Source: Lichenostomus cassidix (Eukaryota; Chordata; Aves; Passeriformes; Meliphagidae). From it: a stretch of DNA of 64,000 bases. The first letter of the stretch is position 1. Each line of letters opens with the position of its first letter. The notes under the pieces are model-generated. The model was given only the letters and a program-made list of their open reading frames with translations. It made no database searches and had not been told where the DNA came from. Below, piece after piece: positions 28,108 through 41,800 of the stretch. Made by a program: the position numbers and the translations under genes. The stretch lies in the NCBI GenBank assembly GCA_008360975.2, contig CM039196.1:9218263-9282262 (forward strand). Direction: 5' to 3'.

Positions 28108-30359
28108 AATCATAAACACTTATTCCTTTTCCCAACATGTTCTCAAGTTATGGCAGCAGAGGGAGAGGAAGGATAGGGAAGGAGAATGACACACCACCAG
28201 AATTCAGTTGTAAACACTTCCATGAGGAAAGATCCAAGTATTGTCTCTGGATTCATTAGCTACTGACACATCATCATGGAATGCAGAATTACAGAACCTG
28301 CCTTGAAAGATGTTTCCCCCACGATCTTGTAGAAAGGCAGTGACTCCTAAGCTGAGAACAAAACCAGTGGCTGTGACTATCACAGTCAGCATAGACTGTG
28401 CATACAGTATGCTGCTGGCAGCAGGAATTTCAGCTGGAATTGTGGGCACAAGGCTCTATTAGCCCTCAAATGCAAGTGGTACCAGTAGTCTGATCATTTA
28501 GCTTCATGACCACCAGCCCACACTTTTCACACACAGTGAAAAGCTTTTACACCCATGTAAAAGCATATGCAAGCAAATCTAGCAGGAAGTGGCACAGAAC
28601 ACATCTAAGAATTACAAGTGTAAGCCAAGCTACTGTAATAGTTTCTAACGATTATACACATCCACTGAGAATTCCTGTACTTTAACAAAACCTTATTTCT
28701 GCATGTTTTAACTTTCAATCATTTCTTATACTATTAATGAAAGAGAATAAGACACGAGGGAGTATGATATATCAGGACATACCTGAGGTATTTACTGAGG
28801 AAGAAGTCAAGTGCTCTACTAAGCAGGCTTTTTTGAGCTATACCATTAGCTCCATAGTGTCACCAGCACTGTTACCAGCCCCACAGACAACTGCTTCCAG
28901 AACACTTGCCAGAAGGACAATTGGTACGTCCATTAGGTTCTCATCTGCTGATTCTCACTGTGATTTTATAGAAATACTCAGATTTGTGGCATAAAATCTG
29001 AGCTCAGTTAATAGAATTTCCCCCTAGGGATACCATTCCATGATACATGGCAGAAGGAAGTTTTACAAGGAAATAATGGAGAACACAGAGAAAATAACTT
29101 GCTGTTTTTACATGTAGGCATAGACCTAATACTACGTAATCGAGTGTACCTGACATAGGGTAGAACAGATTTGCTGCAGTGAGATATTATATCATTAGCT
29201 TAAGCATCTTTGTCTTTTGTTTGGAAAATATCGAACATACTTTAGCAGTATCACAATACAAATTATGCTAATTGGGAATATCCACTAGCTAAGTGTATCA
29301 CCCAGCCAAAATTTAACATACAGGCTTCATCCAAGATCTAGGGAAATGTAAGAACCTATAGTGAAAACATAGTATTCCTTATAAATCAAGCATTCAACAA
29401 GAGCCTAGTAGTTATTTTTCTTTTAACTGTGCACACCCCACTTACTAAAGGAGGCTGGAAATGTAAATCCTGTGTAGCATCAATACCTAAAATACTTGGT
29501 AGGCATTTAAATTACAACCTCTTTTAGCAACATCCACAAACTACTGTGACACAGTGAGAAGAAGCACCAGCACAACCAGAACATAACAGTAACTGGCTAT
29601 TGAATAGAGCCAGACACACAGTTCTATTCTGAGCTGCATGGCCAAAAACCCAGAGCAGTGTCAGTGACTGCACAGGGAGCTGCCTGTGCTTCACAGCAGT
29701 TTGGCTAAGACCAGAGTCTGCCACAGCAGCTGGTTTAGAGGTGACCTTTAGACTGGCATAAAAAAGCATTACAAGAACAAGAATATTACAGTGGGTCTAA
29801 CAGTGGGTGTGCAGGAAATCCTGGCTGCTAGACAAGGGCGAGAAGAAACAACACACACAGCATCTGCTTTAGGGACATACAAACATCAGACTTGTTTAAA
29901 AGTGTGCAATAAAGCAACAAACAAAATGTGGTACCCACTCAGTGTTTTGTAAGCACCTCGGGTGATGACAGCAGTGTAGGTTATGTCTTCATTAGAGCTG
30001 CTGTTTGGGTTTTGTCATTGATGGGACCATAACCCTTATGTGGGTGATTCAAGAGCTAAGACTCACTACCACAGGGTTGCTGTTTCATGAATCTTACAGG
30101 GCTAAGGATATTATTTTATATCATTAAAAAAAAAGCACTAGTAAACATTAGGTTTGCTCATTAATATAATGGCAAATTTCCTATCATTTATTCAGCCTTA
30201 CTGCATGCAATACCTTATGAAAGATAAGGACATTTTGGTGGTTATAGCAAGAGAAATTTTAAGAGTGATTTGTAACAGAAATTTGTAAAAGGAAATTTCT
30301 CTCCCTGTGCATAGAAGGTGACATAATAAAGCAAACCCATGCTTGTTTTAGCTGTTTCG

Positions 30360-31720
30360 GTGATAGGCATGAGCTAATCAGAATATCTGAAGTGAGAACA
30401 TGAGAGTCTGGGTACAGGTAACAGTGTCCTGAAGACAAGAGGGTTGTTTAATGCAATAGAGAAAAGCAGCCAGTGAAGATTCAAAGACTGAAGCTTAAGG
30501 CCGAGCAAGAGACAAGGAGAAGATGCTCCAGTAAATGGGAATCATGGAAACAACAGATGAGTTTTCTGTGGTGATGCATAAAAAAGCCTCTTGGAGACAG
30601 AAACATATCACAATTGTTCTGCTTTGGGGTTTTAAGAGAAAAAACTGGAACAAAGGCAAAGATTGAGGCAAGAAGGAATGAGAGAGTAAAGTCACAGAAG
30701 CTAGGCAAGATTTCTAGGGTTAACTGAACGATATATCAACACAGGAAGCGAGAAATTCCTGTATCCATGAAAAGAAGAGAGAAGAGATAGCAATAGAGGA
30801 AGGAGAGATGAGGCGAGAAGAGCAGATGGGTGCATCTTACTATATCATACTGGCGTAAGATCAGCAGAAATCTGCACACAAGAAAAGAAGAGACGAGAGG
30901 GAAAGGATTGACTCAGAAGCTGTAAAGATGGGTCTGCACATATGGAATTTAATTACACTAGGAGAGGAAAAAAAGGAGAGAATAAATCCAGGGTGTTCAT
31001 AGTGGAAGAAATCGCTTAGGTCATCAGACTTCCATCAGAATGGTTTTGCTAGAGAAAGGACATGGTTGGAAATGAATTAGGACTGGGAAGCTGGCACGAA
31101 TAGACCTTGCAGGGCAAGGCAAAGCAAAAGGTTTTGGAAGGAGAAGAGCAAAATACAGAAGCAATTTCAGCAGAAGCAATGAACCCTGAACTAATGGAAG
31201 GGCTGAGTGAGAGCTTGGGAGAAGAGGACTGGCAATGTGATAGTTAAAGCTGGGAACTAAGCAACAGAGAATGAGTAATGTTTCACAGAGAACAAATCAA
31301 AAGAACCTTGGTGAATGAAAAAAACAGAAAAACAGACATAGGTTGAATGAGTATGCAGGCACAGTAAGTTACCAACATGAGAAAAAGTCAAGAAAGGAAT
31401 ATAGAAGATTCATGTGAATCATAAGGGAGTTCAGAGGCAGCAGCTCAATGAAAGCTTGAGAGGGAAAAGCAACATGGTGCAGGAAAAGCATCAAAGAGCT
31501 GGTCAAAATGGAAAAGAGTAGGTAAGGAAAGCAGGACAGTGAAAGAATAAAGTCAGTAGTTCTCATGATGGTCTAATTTAGGGAAGGACAAGAAAACTTC
31601 AGCAGTTTTGTCAGCTTATCAACCTCACAAGAAGACAGAATCATGGATTAAAATGCTGTTCCTAATATAATAAGAGAAAGAAAGGAAGAAAGAGTGTCAA
31701 TATCAGCATAACAGGCAGGG
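30360..31720. other. Purine-rich (plus-strand) tract of about 1.3 kb
   Basis: Sample 60-base lines counted by hand run from about 65% to 77% A+G on the plus strand, against an expected 50%. The tract is full of gaga, gaag, aagg and aggag words but has no obvious repeat unit. In the GNAZ transcript it would be pyrimidine-rich. No coding frame follows it. It may be a decayed GA-type satellite or an unrecognised repeat. Confidence 0.65.
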
Positions 31721-32723
31721 CTACCATCAGGGATTAATTTGGTAGGTAGGGCAGAGAGTATTTTCCAGCCTTAGGCCACATACAAAATTAACCATATGAA
31801 TTATATTGGAAGGTATCTGTATCAGAACTGTGGATTTTCTAAATTTCATCTTAACAACTCATATTAAACATGATTTTATTCACAGAAGGGAGATGAGGAG
31901 TGGAAGAAGTATTAGACTGCAGTCCAGGGGAAAAAAAAAAAAGTCCCAAGAGGCTAAAGAGAATCCACAGTGTTCTCAGAATTGTGACTCATGGGAGAGG
32001 ACTTGGATGCTACCAAGCACAGATTACAGCTGCAGCCTACGCCTGGTCTCATTCTGCTTCTCTTTTGAAATTCAGAAGCTTTGACAGTCATACAATCCTG
32101 CTGCTTGCAAGAGCTTCAGCAGGTACATCTCAGACAGCTGAGCCCTTATTGGAGTTACTCTCTAATTCAAAGGACTTTTTTTTTAATAAGATGAATATGA
32201 AGGAAGTTACCCATGTTCTGGTTTTGAAGTTACTTTGTGCCAAATCCAAAACGCAGGTATACTTTACTTCACAGAACATAACTCTGCAACCAGAAACATT
32301 TAAGTACAACATGGTACAATGGCTAATAAGCTCCTGGTTTCAAAAGCCAAGCTAAGACTTGTACATAATTTTGCCATCTGGATAAAGTTCTGTACAGACC
32401 TATATAAACTAAGTTCTTTTTCACTCACAGTAAAGCAAAAAGACCTTGGTATCTGATGCATCAACTCATTTAGCTCCCAATTTTCCTTCACTGACACCTC
32501 CCCCTGAAAAAAAACCAAAACAAAACACCAACACTAAACCCCACCACCCACTAATTGCTGCTGCCAGAAAGAATCTAACATCCTTTTGAGGTTTAGCAGC
32601 TACTAGGATTTCTTTTCAGTCTCTCCTTTCAATTGCCTCCCTCTGGAAGGGTGATCACACCCTCCTCACACCCCAGCTGCAGTTGCTGCAGTTACACACC
32701 CACTACCACAAGGCAGAGGGATC

Positions 32724-32808
32724 CGAGTCACTCCCTGCTGCCTCCCAACTCGCGATTGATTATAAGAAGCTTATGTCGAACGAACACTGAACGTACACTG
32801 AACATTCG
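32724..32808. other. CpG-dense cluster in AT-rich intron
   Basis: Seven CpGs fall in about 85 bp (ccgag, ctcgcg, gtcgaacgaac, aacgtac, ttcgag), in a region otherwise nearly free of CpG. The motif acactgaac occurs twice, 11 bp apart (32784 and 32795), and gtacactg twice (32793 and 32810). It could be a small regulatory element kept free of methylation, or a young insertion. No known element is recognised. Confidence 0.4.
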
Positions 32809-35800
32809 AGTACACTGGAGTGGTAAGATTCCTTCTTGTCAGACTTTAAAAAAGACTTTTAATAAGCAAGTTGGTCATGGCTGAAGATTCAGATCACAGA
32901 TTTGAAGAGGCTAAAGGCCTGATTTGTCCAGAGAGTGAAGCTAAAGCAACAGTGCAAACATCTCTAGCAATAGTCTCTGTGTTTTTCACCACTTGTGCTC
33001 TGAAGAGTTTAAGGTCTTTAGGTAATGTTAGGTTTTCCCTCTTATTCAGCCTTGTTTTTTCTACTGAGATGAAGAATATTTCTATGTGGCACTAAGTGAG
33101 AATGCAAAATAAGCTACAGGAACTTAGGTAATTGTGGTGAAATAGCACTCTATGATAAGTGACACATTGGGGTGAAGGTATTCATAGTTCTTCCTCATCA
33201 GTAACAGTGACAGTATTTATTAAGGGAAAAATAAAGAGTAAAAACATCCCAAACCCTGTAAAGTGCTGTGGCAGTGATCCACTTACCATAAAAGTAGTGG
33301 TTTTGTTGACTTCAGTAGGTTTTGAAATGAGCCTGTATTTGGTTTTGAACAGGATGAAAATAAACACAATGTATTTAAAAACGCTGCAAGCAAGATACCA
33401 AAGTGCTAGCAATGTAGACTGTTTTACTGATGAAAATTGAGTATTTAGTGCATGATTCATACTCTTCATATATCAGAATATCTACACTGAGAACTTTTGT
33501 AAGAATAGATACAAAAATAGTTTAATTTTCAGCTCCCCACTTTTGTATGATCTCAGCAGTACTGTATTACCAGGAGATGCTGAAGCAGGATCAGTATCAT
33601 TGTGTTTCAACATTAATTTCTTGCCTCTCTGCACGTGTTCCCAGCCTGGCTTCTGCTGGTATTCACTATATATGTTTGTTAATAGGTTTCATCAATCTTA
33701 TAAGAACAGAAGCGAGATTTGACTACATATATTTGGAGTCATACTGTGACAGCACTTGGTAGGATGGCTTCACATATTCATAGGGCTATACTGATTCACA
33801 GTCAGTACTATGGATCACTTTCATGTAATTCCAAGAATAGATTTTTGTCTACAAAACAAATATCAAACAGTAGGTATTGTATATTGGTTAATATTAATTA
33901 CTTTTTAAATGGATAGGTAACAAAATAAGCTACTAAATGTAAATCCATCTTTTGAGGAAGCTTGTGTAGATTTTTAATCTGGGTATTTAGTTTAACACAG
34001 GAGTACCATGATTTAGATTTAGCTGGGAAAAGTTGGTATTTTTCAGCCTCAAGCAAGTTTGTAGTAAATATTTATTTTTCCCCAAATCTGAAACATATAA
34101 ATGATAGATGGATTTATTTTTGTTATTCAAGATAAATTACTGTTTTTTTAGTTTTTCTCAATGTTTTGTTATTTTTCATTGGTACTGCTACTTGTAGCAT
34201 GAGCAGCTGTTGCTTCAAATTTTGTTACACATACTGATGATTTTTTGGTGTTCTATTAATACTGCTGGTACTTTCGTGCGTATACGGGTATATGTGTGTG
34301 AAGAGAGAGGGGGAGGAGGGTAATTACTGCTCCTGTTCAGGTTGTGTTGTATGTAAGAGCATTCTCATCATTCAGATATTTTTGCCCTATTACAATTTTT
34401 TTATTCTCCATAGTCCTGCAAACTTCCTAGTCATGCAGCCAAAATGGCTATATTTTTACTTATGCTTTAATTCTGTCTCTAAATAATTCATCTCTCCTAT
34501 TGTACAAGTTCTCATTTGCTGAGGTCACAAAAGTTTCCCTTTTGTATCACACCTCAACTGGAATTGTCTCCTTTAAGGTGCATAGCAGTCAGCTCACCAT
34601 TTTGTGACCCTTATGCCTTCATTAATTTTGTTTGAAGCTGGCTCTTGAATCACATATTGAGAACTGATACGTTGATTTATGATACTACACACATGATCTA
34701 CTGCTACTGTTAATAGTAAGCCCCCCAGATCCTGCAGGTTTTTTTCTGCATGAGGCTGTCCTATCAGCTTAAGGGGGGGCTTCACTAACCAGCCAAATGT
34801 ACAACACCCTCACAGCACAGGTTTAACACCAGGATCTCAGGTAGTTTCTTTTCTGTTCATTTTATTCTTATGCCATCTCTTCTTCACTCATGTAGCTGCA
34901 GTGCTAAAATTATCTTAAAGCTGCTAATCGAGCCTTTAGTTTATTCATTATTCAGCAATGGATCCTTAGTTATTCATTTCTGATATTACCAAGAAAAAAA
35001 TACTTCTGGTAACACTCTATCCTACTATTAAGATGGCATATAAAGCTGGAATTTTATAACTGATTCCTAACAATTCTAGTTAGCATTCTGCATTTCACAC
35101 AGATGAGATATGCAGGAAAAAAGCTGATGACTCACCGTTTTATTTCTTTTTGCTCACTAAAAATCTACTGTTGATACTGTTGAAAAACATCTATGGGAAA
35201 TAGGCACAGATCTGGGACAAGAAATAATACATATGGTGAAGGTTACCCAGAGCACATCCAGCCTTCAGCAAGGCATATTGGGTGCAAAAGCTATTGCAGC
35301 TGTAGGGATTCCAAATCCACCCTAAACTCATAAAGCAGATTTACCAAGGGGAGAGAGAAATATCCACAATGTACAACAGAACAATAATTCATCTTGAAAA
35401 CTTCCTTAAAGGACTACAAGGACACCTCTGAGAGCACTCAGATTACTTGGCTGGCTGGGGTGAGGTGTGGGGTCTGCATTTTCAGTGATCTCAGGTACCA
35501 CCGGTTAGGTATCACACTGTTCCTTAATTGTTAACTACCAAGATAAGTGTGCTTAAAAGCACAGTTTTTGTTGTGTTTTGGTTCATTTAGAGCATACCTC
35601 AAGACTTTTAAATTGAGGTTTAGGAATCAATATTACAACTATGAAAAGATGACAAGGGCTACTGCCTTTTAAAACCATCTCTGACTTTCAAACAACTTTT
35701 GCATCTTTGTTGTTGCAAGGCTGAAAAATTCCCCATCAGGATGCATCTTACTACTAATAGAACAATTCATAATCTACTATCAACCCAAAAAGCTACAGGC

Positions 35801-38800
35801 ATTCCAGAAGACAAGGCACATAAAATTTCTTACCTCTAAACTCCAGGAAAATTCCTGATAAGGTGTCTACCAACCTCTGCCAAAGGCACAAAAGCAGGCA
35901 ATAGTTACAGAGCTCACAGCTGACTTAGCTTTCAGCCCAGCCCATCTTACAGCAATTCCAACTTGGTTTCAATCTCTTCCAGCTGGCAGCAATCCCATTA
36001 GGATGCAATGCCACTGACACATACCTATAGCAGTCTCCTCATGCCAAAGTATATTTTGTACCAAAGAGCTCAGGAGGAATAAATCCCAGTTTGTGTCACC
36101 TCTTTGCTGGCTGAAAGCTCAGTGCAATATGGAAACCTTCACTAAAAGTTTTAAGTAGTTTTGCTCTGTTAGAGACACAGGAGTGGCACTGAACAAGTCA
36201 ATATATTGACTTATTGACGTCATTATGAGGATTGTGTCTGCTTGGCTATTCTGAGAACTCTTGGGTTTTTGGGGGTTTTTTTTTGTTTTTCCCAGTTCTT
36301 AAGAATGAGGTACAATTTTGATTTGTATTTCCAATTCTCATGTCTACTGTTAAGTAGTGTAAAGACTGCTCTGCACAAAAATAATTTTAACTGTTCCTTC
36401 CCATTTTTTGTGTTGATTGCAGGAGGGAGCTCATTGATAAGGGTGACATTTTTAAAGGCTTTTGCAAAAGTTAAAAGGAAAAGCCAAGTCCAAGACCTTT
36501 TGCACACCTGTAGTATTTTCTGAAATCTTTTAATCTTGACCTTCTACTGCTTATATTTGGTTGATCACTATTTGCCTCTGACCAATCCTAATAAAAGCTT
36601 AAAAACTATAGTGAAAAACAGTATTTTCTATGTATTTTGCAACTAGATAACTCTGAAAAAATATATCCTTCTAAATTATATATTAGAAACTATGGAATCT
36701 CTAATTGATTATTCTTACGGAAAGGTGCAGAGACCAAGTAAACAATGAGATTGATGTGCTCTTAATGTACCTCCATCAACTATAAATCTTTGCAACATAA
36801 AGACAGATCATAAACACCACCTCTAAGAAATTCCATTTGCACTTCATATCTCACAGCTGAGTAAGAACAGTGCTGCATATATTGACAGCATTCCATCTGG
36901 TCTCCTTTAAAACAAGCACTTTACTATTTTCTTGAATTGACTTGTTTGTGTAAACTTCCAGTGAGGTCTGTGAATAATTCTTGACAGATTAATCATGAAA
37001 ACATAAAGTATCCAAAATGCAAAGTTAAAGTTGTATAGATAAGCTTTGATTAGTTACAGACTCCTGTCATTGGAGACATGCAACACCACAAATAAGGTAC
37101 TGAATGAAAATACCTAGAGACTGTAATTGTGCTGCTCACTGGGAAGTTCTCTCATCACTTGATAATTAAGTTTACATTATTGAAAGGTACTCCCAGAGTT
37201 CCATATGCCTGTATGCCCAACTTCCCCTTTAAAGCATCCTTCTGCTATAATAGGCATCACCCATTTCTTTCAGATCAATTCTGCCTAAATTGTTTCCAAA
37301 TTAGGATATTCCAGTATTTTCTGCTTGGGGTTCCTTGCTTGCCAGTATCAGAAGACACAACTAGAAAAGCAACAAAAAGCAATCAAAAATACAGAGAAAC
37401 TCCAACACTTCTAGTTATATCTGAGGGAAAAATTATTTTTGTGATCCAGCCTTTATTGTAGAGCCAGGCTGGGGCTGCCTAAATTGCAGCATGGGTTAGA
37501 ACAGTTTCCAGGTATGATCCCAAGAGGCTGCAATATCAGTGGCTATTCTTGGTTTCCTTGACTGCAGAAGTGGGAAAAGGGTAGAATTTCTATGCCATGG
37601 ATACAGCAAAGAGAGAGGTTTTTCTTGTCACAGACCAGGGTAATATCCTCTGTAAACATTTAATTTTAGTTTATAACCCTCTTGCACTGACAGAGAATGG
37701 GACTGTAAAAGATCCAATAATTCAGTTCTTTGTCTATATGGTAGGTTATTACATTATTGATGTTTTAACTTCTGTTATATAGAATTTGCACCATCCAGGA
37801 CTACAGGGTACAATCAGGCCTCTCTGGAAAAAGGGAGAATTGTAATCTGCAGTGTTAAAAGTCACTCTTCTTGATGATGATACCCGATACTTTAATTTGT
37901 TTAGACCATTGTATATTTACTTGACCTGTGAGACCAAATAATTTTGTGCTGATACAATACTGAACTGCACATCAGCCTCTTGTCACATTTAAAACAATTG
38001 TTGACCCCTCGAAACTAGTAGCCAAAAATTTGTTCCTGTAACTTAAAAAAATACATGAAGTCTTCAGTATTCCATTTCTTTTTGTGACCGCAGAAAGCAA
38101 ACTTGACACACCTGTGTAATCACAGCCATGAGGCAAAGTTCAGATTTGCTTTTGGGAACATTCACAGCGTGAAACATAATCAGAGGACTTATTGCACATC
38201 TAGTCAGGGAACAGAAACAATATGATAATAGAACAATTGTTGAAATTTGAAGTAGGCTAGCCTTAGAATTTTAAATACCTACATAAATGTCACTGAATTA
38301 CAAATTAAGGTGAGTTTCTGTTCATGGACATAGATGGATTAAAAAAGAGATTAAAAACATGTCTCTGAAATGACTGATTAAGGTGAGATTCTACCATTAC
38401 TGAGCTCAATAGATTCTTGGCAATTGTAAGAATATATGAATATCTTCCCATTACAAAATGGCTTCTACCGTGGTACCCTGAACTCTGCCAAATTTAAAAG
38501 GTCAGGCACAGAAAGGCATCTTGAGAGAAAATCTTCCTGCCAAGGCCCCGTTGCAACAATCAACTTGCTGGCAGTGCAGAGAGATGCTCCAGTGCAACAG
38601 TGTTAATTCTGAAAAATTGTAGTTTGTAATGGATTTGGTTAGCATCATATGCATTAATTTACTGAATTGAGTGCTTTAAATGATATAAAAAAATTCATGT
38701 AGTATTTGTTTGAATCCTCTCCTATAACAAGCACTAGAGACGGGCAACAGCCAATGTCCTGGTCTTTCTTTCATCATGAGACATCCAAACTGAAAAAAAA

Positions 38801-41800
38801 AATCCTATATATGTAGAAATAGATACTATATATCCAAAAGAAATCATATTTTGTTAATACAGTCCAATATTTGAGCTATATTACTTGAGCTGGTAATATT
38901 CAGAGATTAAACTCTTTACTTGAAAAATCCAAACTAATAACTCCAATTGTATTCTCTTCAGAAAGATGTTCCCTTGGATGGTAGGTGAATATCATTTGAA
39001 TCACACATATATTTCTCTTTTAAAGGAAGAAGTATAATAACCAGGTGCATACCCCCTCTGAACAGCAAGCCCTCTCAGAGCTAAACATCCAGCTGGGCTT
39101 TTGTTACTGTGCCATGACACTGAATTGTAATCAATTCAGCTCAATTGTGTTGTTTCTTTCCACAACACAACTGTGTCAACTGTATTTGTACATCAACACT
39201 TGCTATGCTGCCTAATTGTATTTGTGTTTGTGTGGTTTATGAAGATAAAGGTGCTTATTCCACTCTGTCTGGGTAAGGTTTGAAAATATAGAAAGCAGGC
39301 AGAGAAAACAAGAGTAGAAACACACTGGGAATGTATGCTAGAATACCTCCTGGACCACCAGGAAAAACTGATAAAAGATTTGGATTACTGGTGCTGTTTC
39401 AGTGAAGCCTTTTCTGTGCCATGGCCAATACCATTGTTAAGACACTCTGAGGAAGAAGCCAACACCAGCCTGGTTACTATCAACGAAACAGGGTTGGTAG
39501 GTAGAGAATAGCAACTGTGTTATGACTTACAAATATTTATGGTGAACCATGAAAATATCTTCATAATTAACTAGTAAAGCTTGGTTAAACATTACATTAT
39601 AGACAGTAAGAGTGGGATCCATCTGTGCACATTTAGCATCTGCATGTAGGTGGCTACCTCAGAGCTACTCACTCAGTGCTTTCCTCGGAGGCAGTGGAGA
39701 AGAGCTGTCATTTCCAGAGGTCAGCTCAATCTCACACTAACGTGGTGGTCAGAAACCAGTCTGGTTAACTCCAATGGAGAAGTCGCTTTTTCTCTCCACC
39801 AGCTTAAAGGGAAGCCTTAACAACTATTCCACCTGTACGTGTCCATTTTATAGGCATATGAAAGTGATGAGACTAATTCCTACCAACTGCCAAGTCCAGG
39901 CAATTACTATTTAATAAATCCACTGTAAAAAGAACATTTTAACCAACTGTAGTTCCTAAGAAATTATTATTTAATTTCTGGTCATTATTCGTGATGTGTG
40001 TGAGCAAAACAAATTCTTAGAATTTTTAGATTTGCCTCTATGTCTTTCTATTGGTCAAGATGTTCACTGATAATTCAACAGGTTATTTCTGTGATGTAGA
40101 GTTGTGTGGAAATGTTATCACATTTGTTTTTTTGATGGGATGACTTAGGAATCCAGAACTCTCTGGTATAAGTGGCTTAGAGAGAAAACAAAAGGCAAAT
40201 AGAATTTGTTGGGTAAAACTGTGTTTCCTAATGATACACTGGGTGTCCAATACTAAATAGTAAAAATGGGATTCTGAAGAGAGTCGAGCTTCTGCTGAAC
40301 TATAATAATGCTCTGAGCTGAAGAAGTAAAATAACACATGGAAAGCTCTTGCCTTCTGAATTTTTGCAGCAGGTTTTGTTAGGTTTTAGTTTAAATGTAT
40401 TTAATAGTAACAAATGTTCAAGGTCTGGGTAACATGGAAATGATGGCTCCCATCACCAATCTGTTCTTTTACTCCGACTCCACCAGCGCCCTTCAGCGTT
40501 AGGGAAAAGCAACAGCTGAGAGAGGAGTATTTTCTCTGTAGCTTTCATGTCAAGGGTTAAATTTTGTCCTTGATTACACTTGAATAAAGCTAAAACAACT
40601 CAACTTGCTAATATGTATCAACTCCTGATTTAATAACAGAATAAATCAAGCTGAATTTAGCCCTTCTCTGTCATCTTGTCTATTCCACATACCTTAAATT
40701 GCCACAGGACTTTGCAAAGGGTATCGATTTTGGTTGCTTTGGAACAGTACAGTTTTTCCCTTTTTGGATTATTCCTTCATCAATATGATAGTTGAAATTT
40801 GGACTTCTTAATCACCACTCTTGAATTCTGGAAAGTTTAATGAAAATGTGAAATTTGATAACATACAAAATGTAAGTCATATTATCCTTTCAAGTACAGT
40901 GAAGGGAATCTGTTGTAACTAGTAATGGATATGGATTTATTCTGGATACTTTGGGGATCACAAAGAACAAAATTTAGCCGCCTTTTTTTTTTTAACAGGA
41001 CAGTTTTTCCTCTCCAAGTATAAATATTATTTTATCCATGTAGGCCAATATTTGATTTTTAAGTGCCTATGAATAAAATTTCTCTTAGATAAAAGAAAAT
41101 AGTTAATTGCTTGTGTAGAAACTGTTACTGCTGAAGGTGGGTACCATCAACCTTAACATGGGAGTAACACTCCAATTTTCTCAGTAAAAAGAGCATGATT
41201 CAAATCACTGATAATTTATGAATTACAGCTTGCGATGCAAGTAGGGAGTTACTGAACTCATCATTCAGCCTGTGACCTCACTGAAACCATCTACAAAACT
41301 CTTCAACATTGTTGTTCTTAAAAGCAAGGGAGAACCTGATCAGTGAAACCGTATGTGCTGGCCTGGGCTCTCTCACACTGAAATTAGTGACAAAATTTCC
41401 AATGACTCCTGTGAAAGCAGGACCAGAACTTTAACAGACATAGTCAGATTCATCTTTCAGTTACATAAATCTGAAGAATCTCTTCTGAAATAAGTGTGAT
41501 TTGTGTGATTTAACCCAAAGGAACTGAGAGTATTTTGCTTTAATTCACGGAGGGGGAGAGAAAAAGACATTGTTCCCTTATATCGCCTCACCCCTGTGTA
41601 TCAACCAAGGCTCTATCTGCTGTCAAAATCCTTATCTGCTTAAGGTGGAAAGGAAGAGCTGACTTCACCATTTAAGGATTTGAGCTTTTATTGCCTACTG
41701 AATTTTCTGTTATCTTTATCCCCTTCCCCACCACTTAGCAGGTAGATTCCTTAAGAAGAAGGGACAAATTTCTGTTTTCTGTTTCTATGTTTCTTAAAAT

